From assembly GCA_029582165.1 (NCBI GenBank), contig CM055874.1:46244769-46308768 (forward strand): DNA of 64,000 nt, read 5' to 3'. How positions within the stretch are numbered: the stretch's first letter is position 1; each line of letters begins with the position of its first letter. The notes under the pieces are model-generated. The model was not told the DNA's origin, searched no databases, and was given only the letters and a program-made list of their open reading frames with translations. This DNA comes from Portulaca oleracea (Eukaryota > Streptophyta > Magnoliopsida > Caryophyllales > Portulacaceae). A program made the translations under genes and the position numbers. Below, piece after piece: positions 33,127 through 43,111 of this stretch.

Positions 33127-33850
33127 TCTTATGTCCTTGATAGATGCATGAACAATGCCCTTGACTGATCTTCATCAACGACCTCAAGCCTTCAGATAAG
33201 CAACGCCCTTGCCATCACGCCCGCGACACGCCTCGACAGGCAAGGGAGTGTCTGGAGCAGAAGGTTGTCGCACCCGCGACTCTTTCCGTCACGCCCGCGA
33301 CACACTTCGGCGCACGAAGGAGAGACCGGGGCAGAAGGTCGTCACGCCCGCGACCGGAATCGTCGCGCCCGCGACGCACTTGGCACAGGAAGGACCGACT
33401 GGGACATGAGTCGTTGCGCCCGCGACGGCGCTGCCGATTCGCGTGCTCTGCTTGCTTAACGCTGAGTTTTGGCTTAATTTTGTTACATAGTATAAATACC
33501 CTGTTAGCACATTTTCCAAGGAGGTTTTTTTTGGCTGAATATGAATGTGACGCTTAAGCATTGTTAGGGTTTCTCCCTTGTTTTCTCAAAAATCTTGTTA
33601 TCTTTATCCAATCAAGTTTGGTGGTGATTCACATTCCTTTAGTGATTATTTAGTGGATTACCTTGGATAATCGTGGTGGGGTGTTAGGTCAAGAGTTATG
33701 GTTCTCCTTGCTCGAGGTCATATCCATCCTTTGGGTGTTCAAAGCCTTTGTTCTTGTTGAATATCGATCATCCATCTTCACTCAAGCTAATCTCATCATC
33801 CCACCACGACGGTAACACTCCAACGTTACACTTCTTAACATCAAAGAACT
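33127..33850. mobile_element. LTR-like fragment with a GC-rich CGCCCGCGAC array
   Basis: 33127-33190 resembles the Sirevirus-like LTR start (TTGACTGATCTTCATCAACG). 33205-33430 contains six CRCNCCCGCGAC words (for example TCACGCCCGCGAC, TCGCGCCCGCGAC) in a GC-rich island, then a TATAAATA box (near 33493) and leader-like text to about 33840. Frames across the island are repeat artefacts. Boundaries and target duplication not found. Confidence 0.45.
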
Positions 33851-34640
33851 CATCAGCATTTGAGAAACTGATATCCCAAAAATACCCTCAAATTTTTATC
33901 ATAATGTAAATCCACTGCCATTAGTATAAATACATAAAACCCTCCCTTATTTCTTGCTCACTCACATAGCCTCCTCACATCTATACTCCAAACCCCAGCA
34001 AGTCCTTCGCCACCACCGCCGCCCACCGCTCCTTCCACCACCGCCGAGTTTTATCTCTGCTATCGCCATCCTCTGAGTCGTAAATCTTTGGTTTGTCAGC
34101 AACTATCTAGAAGGTATTGTGCTGATGATGTATTTTCAGCGAAGAAAACAACAACTCATATTAGGTTTCATGTTTGCTTTCTTTGTTGAGAGCTGTTGGA
34201 CTGATGATTACCATAATTTGCCAGACAATTTGTACCGTCAAAGTTGTGTTTTTTTTTTTATTTCCCTTCCCTTGTTAGATTGTGCTTGTTGGTCTTCTTT
34301 GTGAGTGTTTCTTGGATGTGAATTCTGAATTCTGGATAGTCATTCAACCATTTTCGTGCCTGCACAAGAATATGAACCTAAGTTTAGGGATTCCTCTTAA
34401 AGGGTTATTGTATTAGACAACAGTTAGGCATTTTTTGGGCTGAGAAATAGCAGCTCAACTGGGCAGAGCGTGCATTAACTTGTCATTAATCTCCTCCAAT
34501 CATTAGAGAGAGAGAGAGAGAGAGAGAGATGGGGAACTGCCAAGCCATAAATGCAGCAACCTTGTGTCTGCTGGTTCGAGTGATAAGGAATTTGCATACT
34601 TGTTCAATTGCCCTCGTAAGTAAAAAATCGATTGTGCTCC
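33851..34640. other. Gene-leader-like sequence, unassigned
   Basis: 33950-34090 reads like a plant 5' leader (ACCCTCCC, CTCACTCACATAGCCTCC, CCACCACCGCCG repeats). The downstream frame at 34119-34304 is only 61 codons and matches nothing I know. It may be a captured or broken gene 5' end. A (GA)n tract lies at 34505-34529. Confidence 0.3.
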
Positions 34641-34854
34641 CAGGAGCACAATGCTCCATGAGCCCAACCTATCCATATTAATACTTTTTGTTTTTCTTTA
34701 ATTAAATTAATTTGAGTTTTCCCTCTATTCATATTAATACTAAAGTAATAGAGGGAGTATATGACATACTAAATTAATTTGAGTTTTCCAATGTAACTCA
34801 TTTTTATACTTTTTATTTATTTATTTTGGTTTTTAATATTTTTTTCCGAGTTTA

Positions 34855-35730
34855 GGAGCATTTGAGCATTATAGGCTATGAGCATTATAGTTCAACTGTA
34901 ATGAGCATCGTGTGTTTATATTATGAGTATTGTTGTAGGCTGAGAATTGTAGTTAAGTTTGATGAGCATTCATGTTTAAAGTAATGAGCATTGTTGTTAT
35001 AGCGTAAGTGTTTAGATTCATGAGCATAATGAATTTTTGTAATGAGCATTGTGTGTTTATGTAACGAGCATTTGTTATAAGTTAGATTCATGAGCATATG
35101 GTCATATTTTTTATCAGCTAACCTCTAAAGTTGGATGGATTTGATGTCAATTTATTTGTGTAATGAGCATTATAGCTATGAGCATTATAGTTCATATGTA
35201 ATGAGCATTGTGTGTTTATGTTATGAGCATTGTTGTAGGCTGAGAATTGTAGTTAAGTTTAATGAGCATTCATGTTCAAAGTAATGATCGAGCATTGTTG
35301 TTGTAGGTTATGAGCATAGGTGTTTAGATTCATGAGCATAATGAGTTTGTGTAATGGGCATTGTTATTATAGATTATGAGCATAGGTGTTTAGATTCATG
35401 AGCATAATGTGCTTAAACAATGAGCATTGTCGTTATAATAAGTTATGAGCATAGACGTTTAGATTCATGAGCATAATGTGTTTATACAATGAGCATTGTC
35501 GTTATAGGTTATGAGCATTGTAGTTCAGCTTTGATGAGTATAATGGTTTCATGTAATGAGCATTAATGTCGTTATAGGTTATGAGCATTATAGTTCAGCT
35601 TAATGAGCATTATGGTTTTATTTAATGAACATTGTCGTTATATGTCATGAGCATAGTAGTTCTGAACAAGCATATTGCTAATTATGAAATTCATATATTG
35701 GTTTATAAGCATTATATTTTATGTTTATAA
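34855..35730. repeat. ATGAGCAT-motif array (~0.9 kb)
   Basis: More than 20 copies of (A)TGAGCAT, mostly ATGAGCATTGT or ATGAGCATTATAG, at irregular 15-60 bp spacing. Linkers themselves repeat (TTTAGATTCATGAGCATAAT, GTTATAGGTTATGAGCAT). About 120 bp starting at 34877 recurs at 35176, a higher-order repeat. Flanking stretches carry GTGCTCC/GAGCAC words (34635-34665) and GGACACACCATGC (35832), which may mark the edges of a larger element. Non-coding. Confidence 0.75.
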
Positions 35731-36186
35731 GCATTTATATACTAATTTATAAATATTGTAGTAAAAAAATAATAAAATTTAACACACATGAACATTTTAA
35801 AATAAAAATATTACACAAAAAAGAAAAAAAAATGGACACACCATGCAACATGGACCCGGGTGCACCATCGTCATTCTCCTTGGTAAGACCATGTTCTTCC
35901 CACTTGACCAGATTTTATCAGTTGATCAGATTATGAAGTTAAGCGAATAGATCATGAGCATTGCCAAAAGAGGAGGCACAAATGGCGAGCTTTTTTGATG
36001 CACAATTATTTCTAGAATTCCTGGACTATTATCTCAGTTGTTGCTGCTACTATTTTGTTGATACTTGCACTTCTGCAAACTTGGTATACAATTGGACAAT
36101 TAATATTACCAAAACTCATCAATATAAAAGCTGCCATCCAAAAGTGTCTAGTTAGGTTAGTATTGGTCATGCAAATTGGTGGATCG
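35731..36186. other. Intergenic, no gene seen
   Basis: AT-rich. A short frame at 35961-36155 has no recognisable features. Confidence 0.35.
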
Positions 36187-36208
36187 TGACATATGTTAAT
36201 AGTGAAGG

Positions 36209-36211
36209 TAA

Positions 36212-36275
<64 letters not shown>

Positions 36276-36415
36276 AACAAAAACAATGATAATATTATTA
36301 TTATTGTTATTATTATTATTATTAACAACAATAACAATAATGATGATGATAATATTACTATACTAATAATAATAACAATAATAATAATAATTATAACAAT
36401 AATAATAATAATAAT
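36209..36415. repeat. AAT/ATT microsatellite that switches strand
   Basis: (AAT)n from about 36211 turns into (ATT)n near 36242, then mixed AAC/AAT/ATT triplets to about 36415. The AAT-to-ATT switch makes a long imperfect hairpin. Long translated frames here are homopolymers of Ile or Asn and are not genes. Confidence 0.9.
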
Positions 36416-36569
36416 GTCCTTTTTGGTCATTTTACATTTATCAAGTTACTCTAACAGCTAATTTTACCGAACACAATCTTCACAAATAGCTAGTTAACAG
36501 CTATCAGCTATATGCTACTCTGCAACAGCTATCCACTAATGAATCCGCTATTGTTGCCGAACAAGGCCT
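36416..36569. other. Possible right end of a TIR element (CCGAACAAGGCC)
   Basis: TAGCTAGTTAACAGCTATCAGC is followed by GTTGCCGAACAAGGCC, text typical of plant hAT/PIF-type MITE ends. The matching left end was not found. It abuts the start of duplicated block C. Confidence 0.25.
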
Positions 36570-36945
36570 TAATTGAAGTAACCCCTTCGTACGAAACCCA
36601 AATTAAGTTCATCACCCCCATTTGTGTTCTTGTCAATTTTAGTTACAACTCTTCTGTGTCCATCAAAAAAGTATCATCAAGATAACTTTTTTAAAGGATC
36701 TACCTAAATTAAAATTAATTAACCACACACACACACATAATTTGTGTGTAGAGGTAGAGAGAGTTCAACATATATTACTATTGTCAAAATATGAAGGCAA
36801 AGTTTACATTATATTACTGTGTACGTAGGGCCCTACAGCTACAAATTCAATTTTAGTGATGTTAGGTACGTAATAGTGTGTGTACATGGGTTGAACTTGA
36901 CGTCCTTGGTACGTTACATGCATGTTAGGTTCTATAGAATTCTCC

Positions 36946-36953
36946 TATAAATA
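36946..36953 (+). promoter_or_regulatory. TATA box and RY element of gene C
   Basis: TATAAATA 70 bp upstream of the ATG, with CATGCATG near 36918, as in gene B. Confidence 0.75.
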
Positions 36954-37022
36954 AGACGCCCTTAATCCCACCATTTCCACCACCCCAAAACAAAGAATCA
37001 ACAAATACAAGATATATACAAG

Positions 37023-37511
37023 ATGGGAGGCAAGACTACTACTAGAGCATTGAGCTCCCTAGCGATGTTGGTGGCGGCCGTGGTGGTGATGACCGCCCAA
37101 ACAGCCTACAGTCAGGCCACATTGAGAAATGTGACTCAATTAAACGTCCATGTCCATCTGCCATGCACCGCCCCCGGGGGCACACCCTCCCAGGGCATCC
37201 CAGTCACTGTAGTGGCCACTGTGAACGGAGTTACGGTGGTCCTCGGGACCGCACACACCGATGCCCTAGGGAAAGCAGTAATCACTGTCAATAACGTACC
37301 TGGCTTGCTAGGCGGCGTCACTTCTTCTATTAACGTCGGAGTGTTGAGTGTTCAAGTATCAAACCAAAGCGGGGCCATTTCCACCACACTTTGCCCGGGT
37401 TTGAAACCGGTTGTTCCTGGGGTGAATACCTTCCTCTATGGCACACTTGTCCAGGTCGGTCAGGTCATAAACGGAACTCTCTGCCTTCTCCTCGTTACTG
37501 CCAATATATAA
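37023..37511 (+). CDS. Phylloplanin-like small secreted protein (copy C), altered C-terminus
   Basis: Intronless, 162 aa. Signal peptide 1-30 (SSLAMLVAAVVVMTAQTAYS). The mature protein shares RNVT..., CTAPGGTPSQGIPV and SVQVSNQSGAISTTLCP with copy B, has two cysteines (C48, C124) and sequons N36 and N114. Against B it lacks six residues after the signal peptide (STAVVP). Its end has changed: the segment containing B's stop and about 50 bp of 3' UTR is missing, so the frame runs into ATATAA and stops there. The core fold should be unaffected. Secreted phylloplanin / Ole e 1-like role is inferred as for B. Confidence 0.75.
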   Translation: MGGKTTTRALSSLAMLVAAVVVMTAQTAYSQATLRNVTQLNVHVHLPCTAPGGTPSQGIPVTVVATVNGVTVVLGTAHTDALGKAVITVNNVPGLLGGVTSSINVGVLSVQVSNQSGAISTTLCPGLKPVVPGVNTFLYGTLVQVGQVINGTLCLLLVTANI

Positions 37512-37573
37512 AACATATGGAATAACACTAGGTTGTCTCTCTCTTCTTTTTTTTCTTCATTTTTAATATCCGG

Positions 37574-37579
37574 AATAAA
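37574..37579 (+). terminator. Poly(A) signal of gene C
   Basis: AATAAA 63 bp after the stop, orthologous in position to 29293. A (TA)n tract follows at 37603-37646. Confidence 0.45.
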
Positions 37580-37597
37580 ACCACGACACTGTCATCC

Positions 37598-37602
<5 letters not shown>

Positions 37603-37646
<44 letters not shown>
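37603..37646. repeat. (TA)n microsatellite
   Basis: About 44 bp of alternating TA after gene C. Copy B has only a short TATATATAG-type tract at the same place, so it expanded after duplication. Confidence 0.85.
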
Positions 37647-37649
<3 letters not shown>

Positions 37650-37949
37650 AATTGTTACAATTCGCATGTATTGGAGTTTTAATGTTTTTGGGTATTATGA
37701 TATGAACATATATTTTCTTTATTTTTGGTTTTCTTTCTATACTTAGATTTCGCTCCCAATTGCTATTGAAGTACACGACTAAGCTTAACACTAATATTAA
37801 AGCTAGCTATAATTCATGTCTTTTATTCATGTTGGAGCTATATAAACCCCTAAGTACCTTACGGCTCCTTCCATGGTTCCTTGGAGTTGCTCAAAACTTT
37901 AGGTTCACGGATCAATTACAAAAGAAATGATAGATAAGATGACCATTAC

Positions 37950-38332
37950 GTACGATGGCCATTAAAAAAGGGTATGATGAGGGTGGGAATTCTTCTATAA
38001 ATAGGAGACATTTCCTAGCCATTTGAGAGCATCAACTTCATTTCCATAATCACATATTCATTCTTGTTTAGACTGCAGCTATACTTGAGTGATTCAAGTG
38101 AGAAACCTTTGTCTTGAGAACGATAAGAGCTAAGTTTTATCCCTCTGAACATTTACGGTATAGTAAATAGTTCTTAAGGAAAATGATCCCATGACTCTTA
38201 GTGATATCCAAACCAGATAATCATATGGTTATTAAGTTCAATCTCCATCTTGTCACATATACCAGAAGAAGATCAAGAAGCCAAGAGAAGACGATGAAGT
38301 TTCAAGCCGGTCAAACATCATTTTCCCCAACG
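37950..38332 (+). mobile_element. LTR-like segment unique to copy C
   Basis: No counterpart in block B. It contains TATAAATA (37996-38003) followed by leader-like text (ACTTCATTTCCATAATCACA) and ends in CATTTTCCCCAACG. This fits a solo LTR, but I could not confirm TG...CA ends or a target duplication. Confidence 0.3.
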
Positions 38333-38396
38333 ATATACACTTATTCATGTCAGGGCCGAACCTAGCCCATGCATAAATTCAAAAAATTGTGTCAAT

Positions 38397-38594
38397 GTAA
38401 GATTGATAATTTTATATATAATGTTCTTTTAATAATTGTAAAATTATATTCTTACGAAAGTATTTTTCATTAGAAATTTAATAATAGTAATTTTGTTTAA
38501 TAAATCATTATATATATTGAGAAATTTATGGTCAAAATTTTATAAGTTTGACTGCACAATTTTCAAGAAGACATATAAGATGAAACGGATGTAG
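38397..38594. mobile_element. Stowaway-like MITE relic
   Basis: Shares GAGAAATTTATGGTCAAAAT and TTTGACTGCACAATTT with the MITE at 10157-10383 and ends GAAACGGATGTAG next to TA. The left terminus has decayed. Confidence 0.5.
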
Positions 38595-40532
38595 TATTTA
38601 TATTCATGTCCATTCTAACAACTAACGAGGAGATTAAACCCGTATAGATGGAAAACTGGATTCTAATAATTTCTACTTTCACCAATCGTGTAACAATAAT
38701 ATCTACTTTCATTTTGGATTCTGGTCGTCCAAAAATAAATTGGATTCTGTGGGACACTACCTAGAGTATACCCTAAATATCATAGATTTTGAGTTGCATT
38801 TTATTCAAAACTTAGTATAAAACTTTACCATGATTTTTAATGAATTTTCAGTGTTTCTCCCAATTTTTTTCATTTTTTCATTTTTTACGATTTTTCACTT
38901 TTATTCCTTTTACAAAAAGTCATAATAATTGCTCCAATTTTCAAAAAGATAATTTAAAAATTCTTTTAGTGACTACACTTCATTGCCTTTAAGGAGGCAA
39001 GAATGAAAAGAAGGAATCAAAAAAATAAAAAAAATGTGGAGGTGTATTTGATACCACTACAATACAATATTATTTTTTTGGACCATCAGAATCCAAAATA
39101 AAAGTAGAGATTAATATTACTATACAATTAGTCTTAAACTCGAGCGATGCACGGGTGTATTAAAAAATAACTTAAGATTTTGTAGAATGAGGAGAGCTCT
39201 ACTGATGAGTAATTAATTGTGTAGCAAAGTAAAAATTAATATGGGGAAGTTCACCCAATAATTTTCTTTTTTAAAAAAATGGAAAACTAATTTTTTTTTT
39301 TTGACCGATTGAGATACATAAACTGTTAGATAACTAAAAAACTCAAATAAAACAAAAGAAATTGCATACAAATGTGAAATGACTTGGAAATTTGGATAAA
39401 AGTTATAAATTGGGTGTAAATCATGAGAATTCAGTGACAAATAAAGTAAATGAATATATCAATAAACAAAAGATAAATATGATAATTAAAGAAAAGTAAG
39501 ATAAAAGAATGTTAACACAGCAAATCTTAACCCTTTCTAAAATGTAAATAATGGGATATAACTCACAGTAATTCTATAACAAAAAATAAATAAATGAATA
39601 TATGAGTAAACAAATATTGTAGTGTTTTGTATAACCGAATGAATTGAAGTGATCAGGGAGAAAGGAAAATGCTGACGAACGAATTAAAATAGTTTGCATC
39701 ATGAAGTGTTTCCAATCTTTAACTCTAATTTTCAGATGTGATAGTATCACATTTAGCCGTTATGTGAGAATGTTACAGGTTTATAAAATAACTTAGTTTT
39801 TAGAATTTTATTAGAATTAGTCAATTGATATAACTGTTTTTTTTTTCTACACTTTGATTTGCACTAAAATAATTAAATAAGAGTATTGTAGTTTTCCCTC
39901 TTCTATACAATTAAATACCAATAGCATATGAAATTTGTAAATAAGAGTGACTGCATGTATGATATATAAGCGTATGATATGGTTTTGGAAGATGTAATAT
40001 AATTTCAATTCGTATATAAAAGACGTGTGATTCTTGGTTGTTGACTATTAAATATGAAATTAATATTGCGTATCTTAATTGGATACATTTTTCAAGTTAC
40101 ATAGTAAGTTTATAAATTTTGGCATTTTGTGAATTGTGTGATATATAGAATTCAAAATTCTTGATGATCTTAAAATTCAAAATTGTATGTTTAATGAAAT
40201 AGTGTCGTAATAAAAAGAATGGGAAATTAGATTATAATAATATGAACTTTTGGCCATATCATACTAAATAATATGAACTTTCGATTTAGTACTAATTAAT
40301 ACGAACTTTTACCCCATGTTACTCTAAATAGTACGCCACCGAGTTAAGTTGAAGCTAACTCGGTGGCGAGTTGATGTGGCGGTCGGAGGAATATGTTGAT
40401 TAGCCCAGTCAGCGTTGACTTGCCACCTCAGCCTCGCTCCCCATCTCTATTCTCTCTCTTCCAACTTCTTTCTCTCTCCTTCCTCTCATCTCCTTCCATT
40501 CTTCAATTGGAGAGCCACAACTTCTCAAACTC

Positions 40533-40844
40533 GTGAACAATAGCGACCATTCCCACTCTCTCCTCTGTAGTGGTCGCACCCAATTTCTCTTCTTCTTTTC
40601 TTCATCATCATCATCATTTGAATCTGAATCTCTGCAATCTATGGCCAATTTCTTAATGAATTCGATCTCTCAGCTTCTCCAATCTCCACCCAACAAGCCC
40701 TCTCTTACTCCTCCAAACTCTCTCAGATCCAATCTGGGCAACCAAATTTCCCCCTCCTTCCCTCTTTATTCTTTCTTTCTCTTATCCTCTTCCTTCTTCT
40801 TCTTGTCAGTCTTGGGCTTGTGGGGCTTGCTCCGACCAGATTAG
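40533..40844 (+). pseudogene. Probable captured gene 5' fragment, unidentified
   Basis: Between the TIRs of the Pack-MULE, a CT-rich leader-like stretch leads into a frame with a second in-frame Met (40641) reading MANFLMNSISQLLQSPPNKP, then a Ser/Leu/Phe-rich tail. The composition differs from the surrounding transposon DNA and resembles the start of a plant coding exon, so it may be captured. I do not recognise the parent gene. Confidence 0.35.
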
Positions 40845-41030
40845 GGTGCCATTAGAGTGAAGAATTGAAGACCAGATTTCTGATCTCTCTCTCTCTCTCT
40901 CTATCTCTCACTTTTGTTCCCCACATTGTCTTGTTTCTTCTTCCTTCAGAATCTCATAATCAAAATTGAGCAGCGAGATTTAACTTCAAAAAGCGGTTCT
41001 TTACAGAGAGATTAAAGAACCTCAGATACG

Positions 41031-41201
41031 GTCAAAGTTACTCTATCAAAGACAAAGAAGAGGAGAGAGCATAATAAGGAGGCCATTGTTAACTCAATAA
41101 GGGAAGCGGTGGAGAAGTGTTCTTCCATGTATGTCTTTGCGTTTGATAATATGAGGAATCTTAAATTTAAGGAGTTCAGAGAGTAGTTCAAATCAAGTAG
41201 C
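41031..41201 (+). pseudogene. MRT4: Captured fragment of MRT4-like ribosome-assembly factor gene
   Basis: From GTC at 41031 the frame reads VTLSKTKKRREHNKEAIVNS, then REAVEKCSSMYVFAF, NMRNLKFKEFRE, stop (TAG 41184-41186), FKSSS. This is the N-terminal block of MRT4, the nuclear P0-like factor needed for large ribosomal-subunit assembly and mRNA turnover. The block is colinear without frameshift for 51 codons. The TAG falls where relatives have Gln. Homology is lost after FKSSS, where MRT4 continues, so only part of the gene was captured. It lies inside the Pack-MULE and is not expected to encode a working protein. Confidence 0.8.
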
Positions 41202-41763
41202 ATGTGACATCTACAAGCTGTACAAAGAGGAGGAGAAGCCATAGTAATAGCCTTGTCTGGTGGATCGAAGAAGAGGAGTGGGAAGAGAGAGAATGAAAAG
41301 GTGAAAAGGTGATGTGGACAATTCAAATGCAGACTGGGTATAAAATAAAGTTAAAATATATTCCTCCGGCCGTCACGTCATCCCATCACCGAGTTAAGTT
41401 CAACTTAACTCGGTGGCGTACTATTCACAATAACATGGGGTAAAAGTTTGTATTAATTAGCACCAAATCAAAAATTCATATTATTTAATCTAATATGATC
41501 AAAAGTTTATATTATTAGAATCCAATTTCCCTGAAAATTTTTTTAATAAACGGAATGTGGGAAAATTATCTCTAGTAAATAAAAAAATATTGAATTTCCA
41601 TAAATGAAAAAAAAATAAAAAAAGAATTATCTTACATCTTATTGGCTCAAATTCCTATTTTTAATCTCGTTACACGATTCTATGGGACCCACAAAATTTA
41701 CTATTAGTATTATATAGATTGGTGAAAGTAAAAATTAATATAATTCAATTTCCCCGTGTAAAT

Positions 41764-43109
41764 TGAGTTGGTCACGATCATTGATCCCAAAACATTTTTT
41801 GTCTTCTATGAATGTTGAAGTGCTTTATTTTGGATAAGACATTTATCATTTTCAAACTTTTATTTCTTAATAAAGTATTGGTCATATTTAGGTCGAACAT
41901 TCATTTTTGTTGGAAATTTTTAACCAGTCATATTTACAATAGAGTAATTGCGATTAATATGCTAAACAAGTATTTTTCATCACAATCTTTTGGTAGGAGT
42001 TTTTTATACTAATTTTATCAACGGTGATTAGGACTATTTGCTGATTTGCTTCTAGTATATAATTGATATTATTTTAATGTAAGATCAAAAGAATAAATTA
42101 TTATAAGTTATCAAAATACATGTCGAGCTATTATTAAGTTGGTTATGTTTGGAGAGACAGTATATTAATTTGTGATTAGTTGACTTGCTTTTATTGATAT
42201 AATTTATATACAAATTTATTTGACACATGATTACAAAGAGAGTATCATATTATTTTGCTTAACATTCCTGCGTGATTGCCTGTCCATTTCCTATGGCATA
42301 CTGTATTTATTAGCAAGCACTATATTCTCTAATATATAAGCTAGATATGGATATTTTAATATCATGATTTCCTTCTCTAACAATATATAGACATTTTACC
42401 ATCATGATTTATTGCCTCCTAAGGAGAATAGCACATACAAAGGACAAACATTTAATTTCCATTATATCAATACTAGTTATGGTACCCGTCCACACCATTT
42501 TTTTTTTGTGATATGATAAATTTATTTTATTCATGATATTTTTAGTTACTTTATCCCACAATTTTCATACTATTTATACTTCCTACGTACCTTTATAGTA
42601 TATATTTTTAAAACTTCATACATTTAATAAATATTGTGATAATGTGACTATAAACTATATTTAAAAACTCTTGTTTTTAAGTGACTTACATTTCCAAACA
42701 TTATCCTATCCACGCACTCTATCTCATGCACCCTCCAACCATCTTATATTTTAAAAGAATATGACCCAAGTTTTGTAACTATTAAAATTATTAGTTATTA
42801 CTTGAATATAGATACAATGACTTGTACTTTTATTGTCAAAATTTCCCAACCGGAAATACACATGACGTACATCGACCTTTACCAAATATATACACAATCT
42901 GTATTCAACCCATCCATCTGAATTTATAGATTTAATAACATAATTTTCAATTGATGTTAGAATCCTGATTTATTGTATTCAAGAGAAAAACAACAAATTC
43001 ACGTATGTATATAAGCTAAAAAGCAAGTCGTGTATTATCAATTGTATTCGAGGACAAAATGGTAAATTTGAATGTGAACATAAACTACAAGACAAACTCT
43101 TTGTTATTA
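41764..43109. other. Intergenic, no gene seen
   Basis: 41764-41800 continues the duplicated block. ACTAGTTATGGTACCCGTCC near 42474 resembles an inverted Helitron 3' end (CTAGT plus a weak hairpin), but no partner end was found. The rest is AT-rich. Confidence 0.4.
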
Positions 43110-43111
43110 TA

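Larger units (their letters stand above)
36570..38396 (+). repeat. Duplicated block, copy C
   Basis: Parallels 28316-31250: identical order of CCCCTTCGTACGAAACCCAA, promoter, gene, AATAAA and the distal CCTAGCCCATGCATAAATTC. It carries an extra CA-repeat segment near 36722-36775, and 37950-38332 has no match in B. The match to B resumes at 38595-38649 and again after the 3.1-kb insertion at 41755. Confidence 0.8.
40221..41531. mobile_element. Pack-MULE-like element carrying gene fragments (1.31 kb)
   Basis: TIRs of about 180 bp run inward from GGGAAATTAG (left) and GGGAAATTGG (right, inverted). TATGAACTTT-type words start at positions 21, 52 and 80 of the left TIR, and both arms contain ACGCCACCGAGTTAAGTTGA. 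The interior is unlike transposon sequence: a CT-rich gene-leader-like stretch with a 103-codon frame (40533-40844) and an MRT4-like exon (41031-41201). Gene fragments between Mutator-like TIRs define a Pack-MULE. No clean target duplication is seen. Confidence 0.85.
38650..41754. mobile_element. 3.1-kb Mutator-like insertion in copy C
   Basis: Left end GGAAAACTGGATTCTAATAA and inverted right end GGGAAATTGAATTATATTAA share about 40 bp including TACTTTCACCAATC. The 9-bp flanks are CGTATAGAT (38641-38649) and CGTGTAAAT (41755-41763). The paralogous block B has an uninterrupted CGTATAAAT at 33082-33090, so each flank differs from it by one base. Inside, an arm near 38690-38760 recurs inverted at 39045-39125, and the Pack-MULE 40221-41531 is embedded. 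No transposase seen. Confidence 0.85.

Noticed and set aside
33209..33561. Overlapping GC-rich frames on both strands at 33.2-33.5 kb
   Set aside because: They come from the CGCCCGCGAC word array in an LTR-like region; no domain or codon pattern.
36167..36461. Long Ile- or Asn-rich reading frames on both strands
   Set aside because: They are translations of AAT/ATT triplet repeats, not genes.
42474..42510. Possible inverted Helitron 3' end (CTAGT with weak hairpin)
   Set aside because: Hairpin is weak and no matching 5' end was found within 1.5 kb.
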